DNA from: GCA-002697625 sp002697625
Lineage (GTDB): Bacteria > Bacteroidota > Bacteroidia > Flavobacteriales > BACL11
Length of the DNA stretch: 33,531 nucleotides
Assembly: GCA_964004625.1 (NCBI GenBank)
Contig: CAXFOB010000040.1
Span: forward strand, 1-33,531
Direction: 5' to 3'
Shown: positions 1-7,438 of the stretch, one piece after another
Position numbering within the stretch: position 1 is the stretch's first letter
How the letters are laid out: every line of letters begins with the position of its first letter
The notes under the pieces: generated by a model
Database searches by the model: none
Told to the model about the DNA's origin: nothing
The model's input: the letters and a program-made list of their open reading frames with translations, nothing else
Program-made: the position numbers and the translations under genes

Positions 1-213
1 GGAGGTTTTAGAATATGGGTTCATTATAAAGCAAAATTCATTTACGAGACGATTAAAGCAGAGTTTCACATAGAGGATAGTGTAAATGTTTATAGAAAAA
101 TTAATGCGGGTAGTTCTTTTATTGTCATTGAAACTGCATTTTTTAATGAAGTTAAAGCTGTGAAATTCAATAAAATTATTACAAGGATTGTAGATTTGAT
201 TTTAGAGAGTTAG
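1..213 (+). CDS. C-terminal end of an unknown protein (cut by left edge)
   Basis: Frame 1 is open from the first base to the TAG at 211-213 and gives the last 70 residues of a protein whose start lies outside the window. The visible part alternates basic, aromatic and hydrophobic residues and ends in an amphipathic helix-like segment (FNKIITRIVDLILES). I recognise no family motif. It lies 35 bp before the next gene on the same strand, with only A/T-rich sequence and no TAnnTTTG element between them, so it may be the upstream member of the same operon. That it is coding is supported by the uninterrupted frame and by its position; its function is unknown. Confidence 0.6.
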   Translation, partial: GGFRIWVHYKAKFIYETIKAEFHIEDSVNVYRKINAGSSFIVIETAFFNEVKAVKFNKIITRIVDLILES

Positions 214-248
214 AATAATATTATTTAATAATTAAAGTAAATAAAAAA

Positions 249-830
249 ATGGCAAACATTATAAGAAACTCACTTTTAGTAAAGGGTAATGATGAATTAA
301 TTAATGAATTACATGATAGATTTGACGCAATTACAGGATATAATAATATTCTTGGTATGTGTCAAGCATTTTATTCAGATGTTGAAACAGATGATTCTGG
401 TGATAATGTTTTGATATCATGGTTATATGATAATGTTGGAAGTAAATGGATAACTTTTTCTGAAACTAAAGATACTGGTGCATGGAATATAGAATCTGCT
501 AATTATAGTCCCGAGGAGTTTTGGATTCACTTATTTAAAGTTAGTATAGAAATTGATCCAAATGTCATTATAGAGGTAATGTATGAGGACGAGAACTATA
601 GTAGGGTTGGAGCGTTCGTTATTAAGAAAGATAATAATGGCACTATTCAATATGTCTCTGAAGAAGATAGTGAACTCGTAGACCCAACATTGGAAATGGA
701 ATATGATGACGAGTCATATGAGGAGGTGAGACTCGGGTTTAGTGAAAAAGTTTATGGAATACAGAATGAATGTCTAAATTACTGTCATGAATTAATAGAT
801 AAGAATGAAGGAATTATTTTAAATGAATAA
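249..830 (+). CDS. YubB/Api92-like ferredoxin-fold protein (tentative)
   Basis: 193-aa acidic protein with no signal peptide or membrane segment. The start MANIIRNSLLVKG (a strand leading into N.L.V.G) and the later NVGSKWITF at residues 62-70 resemble the YubB ferredoxin-like family (DUF1281, also called Api92-like), in which an N-terminal N.L.v.G strand is followed by a W..NWGTKW motif. Members are often carried on plasmids and phages and have no settled biochemical role. Here the second motif is degenerate (GSKW for GTKW). The gene ends 5 bp before the KAP NTPase and is therefore probably co-translated with it. The family call is from motif memory only; an unrelated hypothetical protein remains possible. 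Confidence 0.5.
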   Translation: MANIIRNSLLVKGNDELINELHDRFDAITGYNNILGMCQAFYSDVETDDSGDNVLISWLYDNVGSKWITFSETKDTGAWNIESANYSPEEFWIHLFKVSIEIDPNVIIEVMYEDENYSRVGAFVIKKDNNGTIQYVSEEDSELVDPTLEMEYDDESYEEVRLGFSEKVYGIQNECLNYCHELIDKNEGIILNE

Positions 831-835
831 AGGAT

Positions 836-2701
836 ATGTTATATAATAAAATAACGTCAATTACAGATCAACCAATTCTGGATGTAAAAAGTGATTTATT
901 AGAATCCGAAAAATATGCAAATGCACTGAGTAGTTTTATTTTAGAAAGTGACACCCCTCTTACTATTGGTATGCAAGGAGAGTGGGGGACTGGTAAAACA
1001 TCTTTAATGTATATGATTAAAGAAAAACTTGATGGATTTGCTGAAGAGGAAAATTATGCGATTGCAACTTCTTGGGTAAATACATGGGAATATTCCATGT
1101 TTAAAGGAGTTGATCAAACTACTCCTGCGGTTTTAAGGGGAATGCTAGAAAAGCTAAAAGAATCTTGTGGAGAAAATTGGACCTTAACTGATGATGTAGA
1201 AAATAAGATAAAAAAGGTAGGTAGTTTCTTAGGAAATGTTGCTAATCAGATTGTTTCTTCACAAACAGGTGTAGATGTAAAGGATGCTGCTGGCAGAAAT
1301 TCGGACAACATACTTGCTGATATAGCTGAAATAAAATCAGATATTAAGGATGTGATTTCTGATTTGATTACAGATGAAAAAAATCCTTATAAAAAGGTGG
1401 TGTTTTTTATTGATGATTTAGATCGAATTAATCCTGTAGACGCGGTAGAAGTTTTAGAATCTTTAAAAAATATTTTTGATATTCATAATTGTATTTTTAT
1501 TCTAGCGATTGATTATGATGTAGTTGTAAAAGGATTAGAAGAAAAATTTGGTAAAAAGACAGATGAGAATGAAAGAGAATTTCGTTCTTTCTTTGACAAG
1601 ATTATTCAAGTACCTTTTTCAATGCCTACTGGAGCGTATAACATTGAGAATTTCTTAGATAAAAAATTAAAAGATTTAGGAATAGTAATTGATGAAGATA
1701 TTTTACCTAAATATGTAAAAGTAGTAAGTAACACTGTCGGTTTTAATCCAAGGAGTTTGAAAAGATATTTAAACACCTTCTCATTACTAAGAAAAATATC
1801 TGAAATTTCGGATGATGGCTCTATTGACAAGAATGATGATTTTGTACTCTTTAATCTTATAGGAATTCAAATTTCTTTCCCAAGAGTATTTCGTTTGTTT
1901 AACCAATTCCCCATGTATTTAGATTGGAACGAGGCAGTAGCAGCAAAATTTGAATTAGGTTCAATGTCTGATTTAAAGAAACAGTCTGAGCAATTTAACG
2001 AGCAATCTGATGAAGATTGGGAAAGAATATTGTTTGGTATAGCTCAGAAAGATAGTTATTTAAAAGCAAATTGGACGAGAACCGCAATGCTGTTAAATGA
2101 TTTAAGAAATCATTTTAAGAAAAAAGAAGATCTTTATATTAAAATTGATGGAGCAATGGAGTTTGCCTCAATGACTTCAGTTGATGACCATATAGAAGGA
2201 AAAAGTAATAAGAAATTTACTTTTACAGTAAGTAATTTTGAAACTTATGAAGTTTGGGAAGAACAGAGACGAAAAGAAGATGATAAGATTACTTCTGAAA
2301 TGATTTCAATTCATAAATCTATACATGACTATATTAAATCTGATTTTCCTGAAATCAATATAAAATTCAGAAAACATGGAGCTGCTTTATTTCATATATC
2401 TGGTAAAAAAGTTGGGAATCTTAATGTGTTTAGTAGATATGGAGTTACATTTAATCTATTAAGAACAGAAGAAAATGGATATAGATTTCCGAATATTTCT
2501 CATGAAGTTAAAAATATGAGAAATGATACGAAGGGATGCGAATATTACACTATTATTAATATTAGTTCCTTAGATGAAGATATAAAGTCTTGCATTAAAA
2601 CATCGTATGATGTAAGGGATAAAAAACAAACACCGTTAAAAAGGAATCATCCTAATGTAAGCGAAATATTAGGATTAACAGAAATTCCAAAAATGAATTA
2701 A
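836..2701 (+). CDS. KAP-family P-loop NTPase with DUF5655-like C-terminus
   Basis: 621-aa STAND/AAA-type ATPase. Walker A is GEWGTGKTS (residues 48-56), Walker B is VVFFIDDLDR (189-198), and a GFNPRSLKRYLN segment (303-314) matches the N-P-R..KR..N motif typical of KAP NTPases (Pfam KAP_NTPase, the family of F-plasmid PifA and animal Kidins220). Many KAP proteins carry transmembrane helices between Walker A and B; none is visible here, so it is probably cytosolic. The last ~130 residues (about 485-595) resemble the DUF5655 fold: a helix, a strand-rich middle, a V.N.R..TKGCEYYTI segment and a final DEDIKSCIKTSYD helix. PifA is required for T7 exclusion, so a defence role is a reasonable hypothesis but is not shown by the sequence. 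It is flanked by unknowns at 5 bp and 2 bp spacing. Confidence 0.85.
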   Translation: MLYNKITSITDQPILDVKSDLLESEKYANALSSFILESDTPLTIGMQGEWGTGKTSLMYMIKEKLDGFAEEENYAIATSWVNTWEYSMFKGVDQTTPAVLRGMLEKLKESCGENWTLTDDVENKIKKVGSFLGNVANQIVSSQTGVDVKDAAGRNSDNILADIAEIKSDIKDVISDLITDEKNPYKKVVFFIDDLDRINPVDAVEVLESLKNIFDIHNCIFILAIDYDVVVKGLEEKFGKKTDENEREFRSFFDKIIQVPFSMPTGAYNIENFLDKKLKDLGIVIDEDILPKYVKVVSNTVGFNPRSLKRYLNTFSLLRKISEISDDGSIDKNDDFVLFNLIGIQISFPRVFRLFNQFPMYLDWNEAVAAKFELGSMSDLKKQSEQFNEQSDEDWERILFGIAQKDSYLKANWTRTAMLLNDLRNHFKKKEDLYIKIDGAMEFASMTSVDDHIEGKSNKKFTFTVSNFETYEVWEEQRRKEDDKITSEMISIHKSIHDYIKSDFPEINIKFRKHGAALFHISGKKVGNLNVFSRYGVTFNLLRTEENGYRFPNISHEVKNMRNDTKGCEYYTIINISSLDEDIKSCIKTSYDVRDKKQTPLKRNHPNVSEILGLTEIPKMN

Positions 2702-2703
2702 AG

Positions 2704-3288
2704 ATGAATAGATTTTCAATTAAATTAGCAGGTGAAGGATACGAGATTGTATCAGGAACTTTAAATGTTGAACAAACTAAGAAATGCACAGAGTATATAA
2801 ATAAGAATGAATGTGAATGGGATACTGTAATGCAAAATTTAGATTCTATAGTTGCAGAAGGATATCAGTTTTCAGATATATCGGATCTTGGATCTCATCA
2901 TGGTCCTGACCAATTTCAGACAATTACTGTTTACAACCTAGATACAGGTAATTTAATTGGTGAATATCAATTTTCTGATGAAACCTCAATTGATTGTGAA
3001 GTTAAAATCGATATAGATGAAACAGTTGAGTTAGCCCCAGATCCAGAAATAGGAGCTACTCTTGTTTCTTCATTGTCTCAAGAAAAAGCAATGTGGTTTT
3101 ATTCAGAGTTTCAGTCAAAAGATGAGTTCGATATTAATAAATTAAAAGTTTTTTTAAGAACAATTACATTAATTCTTACTCAGGTAACAATTGTTTCTTC
3201 TATTGAATATGATGGAAAAAATGTTCCATTTGATTTAATGGATGCTCGTGGAACAGGGTTTGAGGCTTATGCTTGGGTTAATCAGTAA
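2704..3288 (+). CDS. Unknown acidic 194-aa protein
   Basis: The ATG lies 2 bp after the NTPase stop, so the two are almost certainly translated from one mRNA and may act together. The protein is acidic, with no signal peptide or membrane helix. The N-terminal half contains a D-rich strand region with GSHHGPDQFQT near residue 63, and the centre repeats short D/E-rich strands (KIDIDETVELAPDPE). The C-terminal part is helical, then ends DARGTGFEAYAW. I recognise no catalytic motif or family. Its stop is followed after 14 bp by a 39-codon ORF. Partner or adaptor of the KAP NTPase is an inference from gene order only. Confidence 0.75.
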   Translation: MNRFSIKLAGEGYEIVSGTLNVEQTKKCTEYINKNECEWDTVMQNLDSIVAEGYQFSDISDLGSHHGPDQFQTITVYNLDTGNLIGEYQFSDETSIDCEVKIDIDETVELAPDPEIGATLVSSLSQEKAMWFYSEFQSKDEFDINKLKVFLRTITLILTQVTIVSSIEYDGKNVPFDLMDARGTGFEAYAWVNQ

Positions 3289-3302
3289 CAGAAATATAGT
3301 TT

Positions 3303-3422
3303 ATGAAGGAAAAATTCGAAGATATATTTTCATTCTTAAAAGATGATAGAAAGTATAATAGAGTGATACAAAGGTTAGCAGAAGATGAATTTCTACATAA
3401 AAAACCAGTAATAAATAATTGA
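3303..3422 (+). CDS. 39-aa mini-ORF coupled to downstream repeat protein
   Basis: ATG at 3303, TGA at 3420-3422. The product is MKEKFEDIFSFLKDD followed by a basic/acidic helix ending KKPVINN, predicted to be one or two amphipathic helices. Its stop overlaps the TTG start of the next gene by 4 nt (TTGA), a typical translational-coupling arrangement. It fills what would otherwise be a 130-bp gap in a run whose other gaps are 2-35 bp. It could be a small structural or regulatory partner, or simply a leader ORF that carries ribosomes to the non-ATG start. No homologue is recognised. Confidence 0.5.
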   Translation: MKEKFEDIFSFLKDDRKYNRVIQRLAEDEFLHKKPVINN

Positions 3423-5374
3423 AATTAAATAAAATGGAACAGAAATACTTAGATATTATAAATAATCAAGATTTATGGACCTCAATTCAACTTGCAGAGT
3501 CTTTTGCTGTTGAGACCTCATTAGGGGAGAGTAAATTGGATTTATCACAGATAAAAGATGGTATAGTAACTTATGAGGACGAAATATCACAAGAATCGAT
3601 AGAAAACACTGAGTTTAGTTATTGGGATAGTAATGGGGAAGAAAGAGTTATGAAAATTAATCCATGTTTAGAGACCTCTCGTAATATTTATCAATTATTA
3701 TTTGAAAGAGTATTGAAAGCAGAAGATTATATTACCATATCTTCATCAATAAAAGAAAATCTTAAAGATAAAGATTGGGCTTTGAATATATGTAAAACTG
3801 CACACTCTAGATGTCTTACTATATGGGATTATGATAAGACTATAAAAATGTTCATTGATTTATTATTTCCATCTGTTTTTTGCCAAGAGACCAGAAAATA
3901 CAGACGTTTTCAAAATATTAATCAAGATCATAAAGATTTACTAAAGATAATGATTTCTGAAGCAAAACAAATTTCTGTTCAAACAATTGATTTCTTGAGA
4001 GTAGCAGAATTAGTTGTCCATTATGAACTTGAAGAAATCTTCGCAGATACACTCGATCCAATTCTAGAAAAAGCTTCGGATAAATCAAGATCTGTTAGTG
4101 ATATGTTAGATATTGCATACTTTTATCTTACATGGATTAAAGAAGAAAAAAAACAAGATGCAAGGAAGCAAGCAGATGTGTACTTTAAAAAAGCAGAGGA
4201 TTTATCCGTAGATTCTGAAGATTATAAAGCTATAGCAGAGAAACTCTGTGAAGCTTTGGATAGTGCAGAAGAGGAATTAGAAGAATATATTAATCTAAAG
4301 TACCGCGATTGGATGAGGCAATTACTAAATATGGCCGCTAAAACTTCCTTTTTGAGTTATGAGAGAGATAATTTAATCTATTTTTCCCAAGATTTATATG
4401 GTCTTAATGACCCTGAATTAACTCGAATATTAAAAAAAGAATTTACTAATCATCCAATACTAGTTCATAAGAATAATCTTTTACAATCTACTATAGATAA
4501 AATTACTCAGATGGATAGTAGGTATGAAGTACTTACATTATCTGATGAATTATGTGATAATAATCAGAAAGATGAAGCTAGAGAGTTGTTACGTCTTTGT
4601 GAGTTATGTTCTTATAGACCTTCAGATTTAATCTCTCTTGCAGATAACATTTCTAATGAGAATTGTCTCTCAGATTCAGAATGGGCTACAGAAGTTTATA
4701 AAAAAGCAATAAGTTTTAGTTATTCTACTAGTGACTTATTAGGATTAGCACATAGGATATCTGATGAGTATGGTCCATTTAAGGATAATAAATGGGCAAA
4801 AGAAATTCTTGTTAAAGCACTAGATTTATGTGTTACCTTTGATGATTATAATAGATTGTCTAATGATATATATTTAGCATGTGCTGACTCTAAATGGGCT
4901 TTGGAAGTGTTAAGTACCAGCGAGAAATACGCTAGAACTAGTTTTGATTTCAAAGAATTGGGAGCTCACTATTCTGGAGGATATAATATGGATTCTGTAG
5001 ACATGAAAAAAGCTAAAGATTTCTTTAATATAGCTGTAGAGAAGATTCAAGAAAATATTGATTTATACGAGATAACAAGACATGTTTCTCAGGATTTAAA
5101 AGATGAGAAATGGGCTAAAGAACTTTGTGAAATGCAATTAGAATCTAATAAGGGTTTTCATAGTTTAGATTCATATGCTCTTGTTAATCTTGCCAATCTA
5201 GTAAATGTCAATCTAAATGATAAAGATTTTGCTAAACAAATTTTCACAAAAGCTCTGGAAATATCTAATAATGATAATGACGCAGTAGACTATATATTAG
5301 GTGAGATTGAAAATGAATGGGGGTATAATGACCAGGATTTAGCGGCTAAATTTAGAACAAAATATAAAAAATAG
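3419..5374 (+). CDS. Helical-repeat (TPR/Sel1-like) protein with D..WA repeats
   Basis: 651 aa, no signal peptide, apparently all-helical. From about residue 370 a unit of roughly 35-37 residues recurs, with the pattern D..WA.E....A followed by a D...LA..I helix: WA at 422-423, 459-460, 493-494 and 565-566, FA at 604-605; an earlier copy has WA at 120-121. This is an alpha-solenoid of TPR or Sel1 type, usually a protein-protein interaction scaffold. The longest reading starts at TTG (3419), overlapping the mini-ORF stop by 4 nt. An in-frame ATG at 3434 (MEQKYLD) is the alternative start. DUF481 follows after 6 bp. Scaffold function is inferred from the repeat architecture; no partner is known. 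Confidence 0.8.
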   Translation: MKLNKMEQKYLDIINNQDLWTSIQLAESFAVETSLGESKLDLSQIKDGIVTYEDEISQESIENTEFSYWDSNGEERVMKINPCLETSRNIYQLLFERVLKAEDYITISSSIKENLKDKDWALNICKTAHSRCLTIWDYDKTIKMFIDLLFPSVFCQETRKYRRFQNINQDHKDLLKIMISEAKQISVQTIDFLRVAELVVHYELEEIFADTLDPILEKASDKSRSVSDMLDIAYFYLTWIKEEKKQDARKQADVYFKKAEDLSVDSEDYKAIAEKLCEALDSAEEELEEYINLKYRDWMRQLLNMAAKTSFLSYERDNLIYFSQDLYGLNDPELTRILKKEFTNHPILVHKNNLLQSTIDKITQMDSRYEVLTLSDELCDNNQKDEARELLRLCELCSYRPSDLISLADNISNENCLSDSEWATEVYKKAISFSYSTSDLLGLAHRISDEYGPFKDNKWAKEILVKALDLCVTFDDYNRLSNDIYLACADSKWALEVLSTSEKYARTSFDFKELGAHYSGGYNMDSVDMKKAKDFFNIAVEKIQENIDLYEITRHVSQDLKDEKWAKELCEMQLESNKGFHSLDSYALVNLANLVNVNLNDKDFAKQIFTKALEISNNDNDAVDYILGEIENEWGYNDQDLAAKFRTKYKK

Positions 5375-5380
5375 AACTTA

Positions 5381-6100
5381 ATGAAATTTTTTATAATTTT
5401 CTTGTTACCTATATCCTTGTTTTCTCAAGTAGTTAATGTGGAGGGTAAAAGGCAGTCAGATGAAAATGGTTGGAGTGGAACTATTGAGTTTTCATTTGAC
5501 TATAATGATTCTGAACAGATTGATTGGGAGTTTAATAACACTTCACATCTTCAATGGGATAATAATACTTGGAGTCTACTTTTATTAAACGAAATAAATC
5601 TGGATAGAGCAGGAGAAGTTGATTTTGAAAATGATGGATTTCAACACCTTAGACTTAGTCATCACTTAAATAACAATTTCTCCTTGGAAACATTTACTCA
5701 AAATCAGTTTGATCCAGTAAGAAAAATTGAAAATAGAAAGTTATTGGGTTCTGGATTAAGAGTAGGCTTATCTGATGGAAATTTTCTAGGTCTTTCTTCA
5801 TTTTATGAGATAGAAACTTTAACTGATAATATTATTAATAAGGATATAAGATTAAGTTCATATTTACAACTAGATTTTAAGATTTCTGAAAATATTCAGT
5901 GGTTATCTACAACTTATTACCAACCTAATACAAAACAATTTTCAGATTTCAAACTATCTAATGAATCTCAATTAAACTTTAACTTTATAAAAAATCTTGC
6001 TTTTACAAATACTATTGAAATAATCTACGATTCTTATCCAGCAAATGGAGTGAAAGAATTTTCATATAGATTGCAGAATGGAGTACAATATAATTTTTAA
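5381..6100 (+). CDS. DUF481-family outer-membrane beta-barrel protein
   Basis: 239 aa with a clear Sec signal peptide (MKFFIIFLLPISLFSQ, cleavage after about residue 16). The mature part consists of alternating aromatic/polar strands, e.g. HLQWDNNTWSLLLLNEINLD and LSHHLNNNFSLETFTQNQFD, and ends YRLQNGVQYNF, with a C-terminal aromatic residue as expected of an outer-membrane barrel. The pattern fits DUF481 (the YdiY type, reported as salt-induced in some Gammaproteobacteria). It is the only exported protein in the left-hand cluster, 6 bp after the repeat protein and 3 bp before the HAD gene. Why it sits among cytosolic unknowns is unclear; it may simply share the transcript. Confidence 0.75.
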   Translation: MKFFIIFLLPISLFSQVVNVEGKRQSDENGWSGTIEFSFDYNDSEQIDWEFNNTSHLQWDNNTWSLLLLNEINLDRAGEVDFENDGFQHLRLSHHLNNNFSLETFTQNQFDPVRKIENRKLLGSGLRVGLSDGNFLGLSSFYEIETLTDNIINKDIRLSSYLQLDFKISENIQWLSTTYYQPNTKQFSDFKLSNESQLNFNFIKNLAFTNTIEIIYDSYPANGVKEFSYRLQNGVQYNF

Positions 6101-6103
6101 AAC

Positions 6104-6775
6104 ATGAATAAGAAAAAGAAAAAAGATAATGAATGGGAGAATGATCCAGAGTGGCAAGACTTTTTTGATCATGTCGACAAACAAGGTCCTTGGGATTCTA
6201 AAGATGATAAGATCCATACTATAGGAGGTTTAACTAATGATAAAGAAGGCGGTTTTATGGAGTTTCAAAATAAGATGGATAGTAATGATATGGAAGATGA
6301 AATCCAAATAGAAGAAATACACCAAGAAGCAATGAAGATATTATATATAGATATGGATGGAGTAATTGTAGATTTTATCCAATCAGCTAAAAACTCACCT
6401 GATTATGAAAAATATATAAATGAATTAGATAGGATTCCTGACATATTTTTAAATGCACCTCCAATGAAACAAGCTGTCAGATCAGTAAATAAAATTATTG
6501 ACTCTAAAAAATATGATGTTTATATTGCATCGACAGCTCCATGGGGTAATATTGAATCATTATCACATAAACGAATTTGGATAGAAAAGTATTTTGGAGA
6601 TAAATTAAAGAAAAGATTGATTTTAACTCATAGAAAAGACCTTTTAATTGGAGATTATTTAATAGATGACAGAACAGCTAATGGTGCTGGAAAATTTAAA
6701 GGTAAATTAATTCATTTTGATACAGATCAATATCCTGACTGGACTTCTATACTTAAATACTTATCAATTAATTAA
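6104..6775 (+). CDS. 5'(3')-deoxyribonucleotidase-like HAD hydrolase with acidic N-terminal extension
   Basis: Residues 77-223 form a HAD-type phosphatase resembling the NT5C 5'(3')-deoxyribonucleotidase family. Motif I is LYIDMDGVIVDF (nucleophile Asp83, acid Asp85), motif II lies in YIASTAPW, and motif III/IV is LIGDYLIDDR, with a C-terminal HFDTDQYPDW as in family members. Such enzymes dephosphorylate deoxynucleoside monophosphates. Residues 1-76 are an extra charged, low-complexity leader (KKKKKD, then W/D-rich, D/E-rich) that the family does not need. An in-frame ATG at 6332 would give the bare enzyme domain, but the long frame begins 3 bp after DUF481, favouring the full form. Dephosphorylation of dNMPs could be housekeeping or nucleotide-depletion defence; the sequence cannot decide. 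Confidence 0.75.
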   Translation: MNKKKKKDNEWENDPEWQDFFDHVDKQGPWDSKDDKIHTIGGLTNDKEGGFMEFQNKMDSNDMEDEIQIEEIHQEAMKILYIDMDGVIVDFIQSAKNSPDYEKYINELDRIPDIFLNAPPMKQAVRSVNKIIDSKKYDVYIASTAPWGNIESLSHKRIWIEKYFGDKLKKRLILTHRKDLLIGDYLIDDRTANGAGKFKGKLIHFDTDQYPDWTSILKYLSIN

Positions 6776-6825
6776 GTTTTTTTATAATTTTACTAAATTA
6801 GCAGTAAAAATAAAAATTAAAATTT

Positions 6826-7293
6826 ATGGGTTGGATATGTTATGATATATGTTCATCAGATTATGCAGAATTTTCAATTTCAAAAGAGAAAATGATGAAG
6901 TTTGAAGAAAAATATAAGGAAATTATAAATATTTTTAAAGGAAAATTATTTACCCTCAATGCTGACGGAACATATGATTTACTTAAAGAGAATATGGAAA
7001 TTTCTTCTAGAGATATTCGTGATGATAGTGATGGTCCAAATTGGGATAAAGCTTTAGCAATGTTTTTTGGTAATGATTCTGAGGTCGATGAAGTTGGTTT
7101 TAGTTTAGGTGTATCGGGTTTCAATGATGAATTTTATGCTGATTTAATGATGTTGTCTGAAGATATGCATTATGTTGAATGGTTTATTACTGTTACTGGA
7201 GGATTTGAAGGATACTATGAGGGGAGTTTATCTTTATCACCAAAAGGTTTAGTTGGAAGTTTCGATTTTGAATCAGAAACAGATGATTATTAA
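6826..7293 (+). CDS. Unknown acidic 155-aa protein
   Basis: Starts at ATG 6826, 50 bp after the HAD gene, with an A/T-only leader. It is a strongly acidic, soluble protein without signal peptide: MGWICYDICSSDYAEF, a basic helix around residues 20-40, a D/E-rich centre (RDIRDDSDGPNWDKA), and a strand-rich end with VEWFITVTGGFEGYYEG. The small size, high Asp/Glu content and single-domain look resemble immunity or anti-toxin type proteins, but I recognise no family. It is the last gene of the left-hand cluster before a promoter-bearing 145-bp gap. It may have its own weak promoter; no clear TAnnTTTG is visible. Confidence 0.65.
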   Translation: MGWICYDICSSDYAEFSISKEKMMKFEEKYKEIINIFKGKLFTLNADGTYDLLKENMEISSRDIRDDSDGPNWDKALAMFFGNDSEVDEVGFSLGVSGFNDEFYADLMMLSEDMHYVEWFITVTGGFEGYYEGSLSLSPKGLVGSFDFESETDDY

Positions 7294-7413
7294 GTGTAAT
7301 CATATTATTTGTATATAATTTTTTGTTATGAAAACCTTTTGGGAATCATATTAGATTTTGTTCTTCAAATAATACATTACTTAGAAAATTAAAGAACATA
7401 ATTAATAAAACAT

Positions 7414-7421
7414 TAGTTTTG
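7414..7421 (+). promoter_or_regulatory. -7 element of the desaturase gene
   Basis: TAGTTTTG followed by C matches the Bacteroidota -7 consensus TAnnTTTG exactly, 17 nt before the ATG at 7439. No good TTG -33 element is seen 17-23 nt upstream. The rest of the 7294-7438 gap shows only A/T-rich sequence and a 10-bp chance-like direct repeat. Confidence 0.5.
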
Positions 7422-7438
7422 CTAACATAAAAAAGCAA

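Noticed and set aside
6788..6809. Possible terminator hairpin TTTTAC / GTAAAA before the 155-aa gene
   Set aside because: Only 6 almost purely A/T pairs with a 10-nt loop in very A/T-rich DNA; expected by chance.
7298..7353. Direct repeat AATCATATTA (7298-7307 and 7344-7353)
   Set aside because: A single 10-bp A/T-rich pair with no further copies or mobile-element context.
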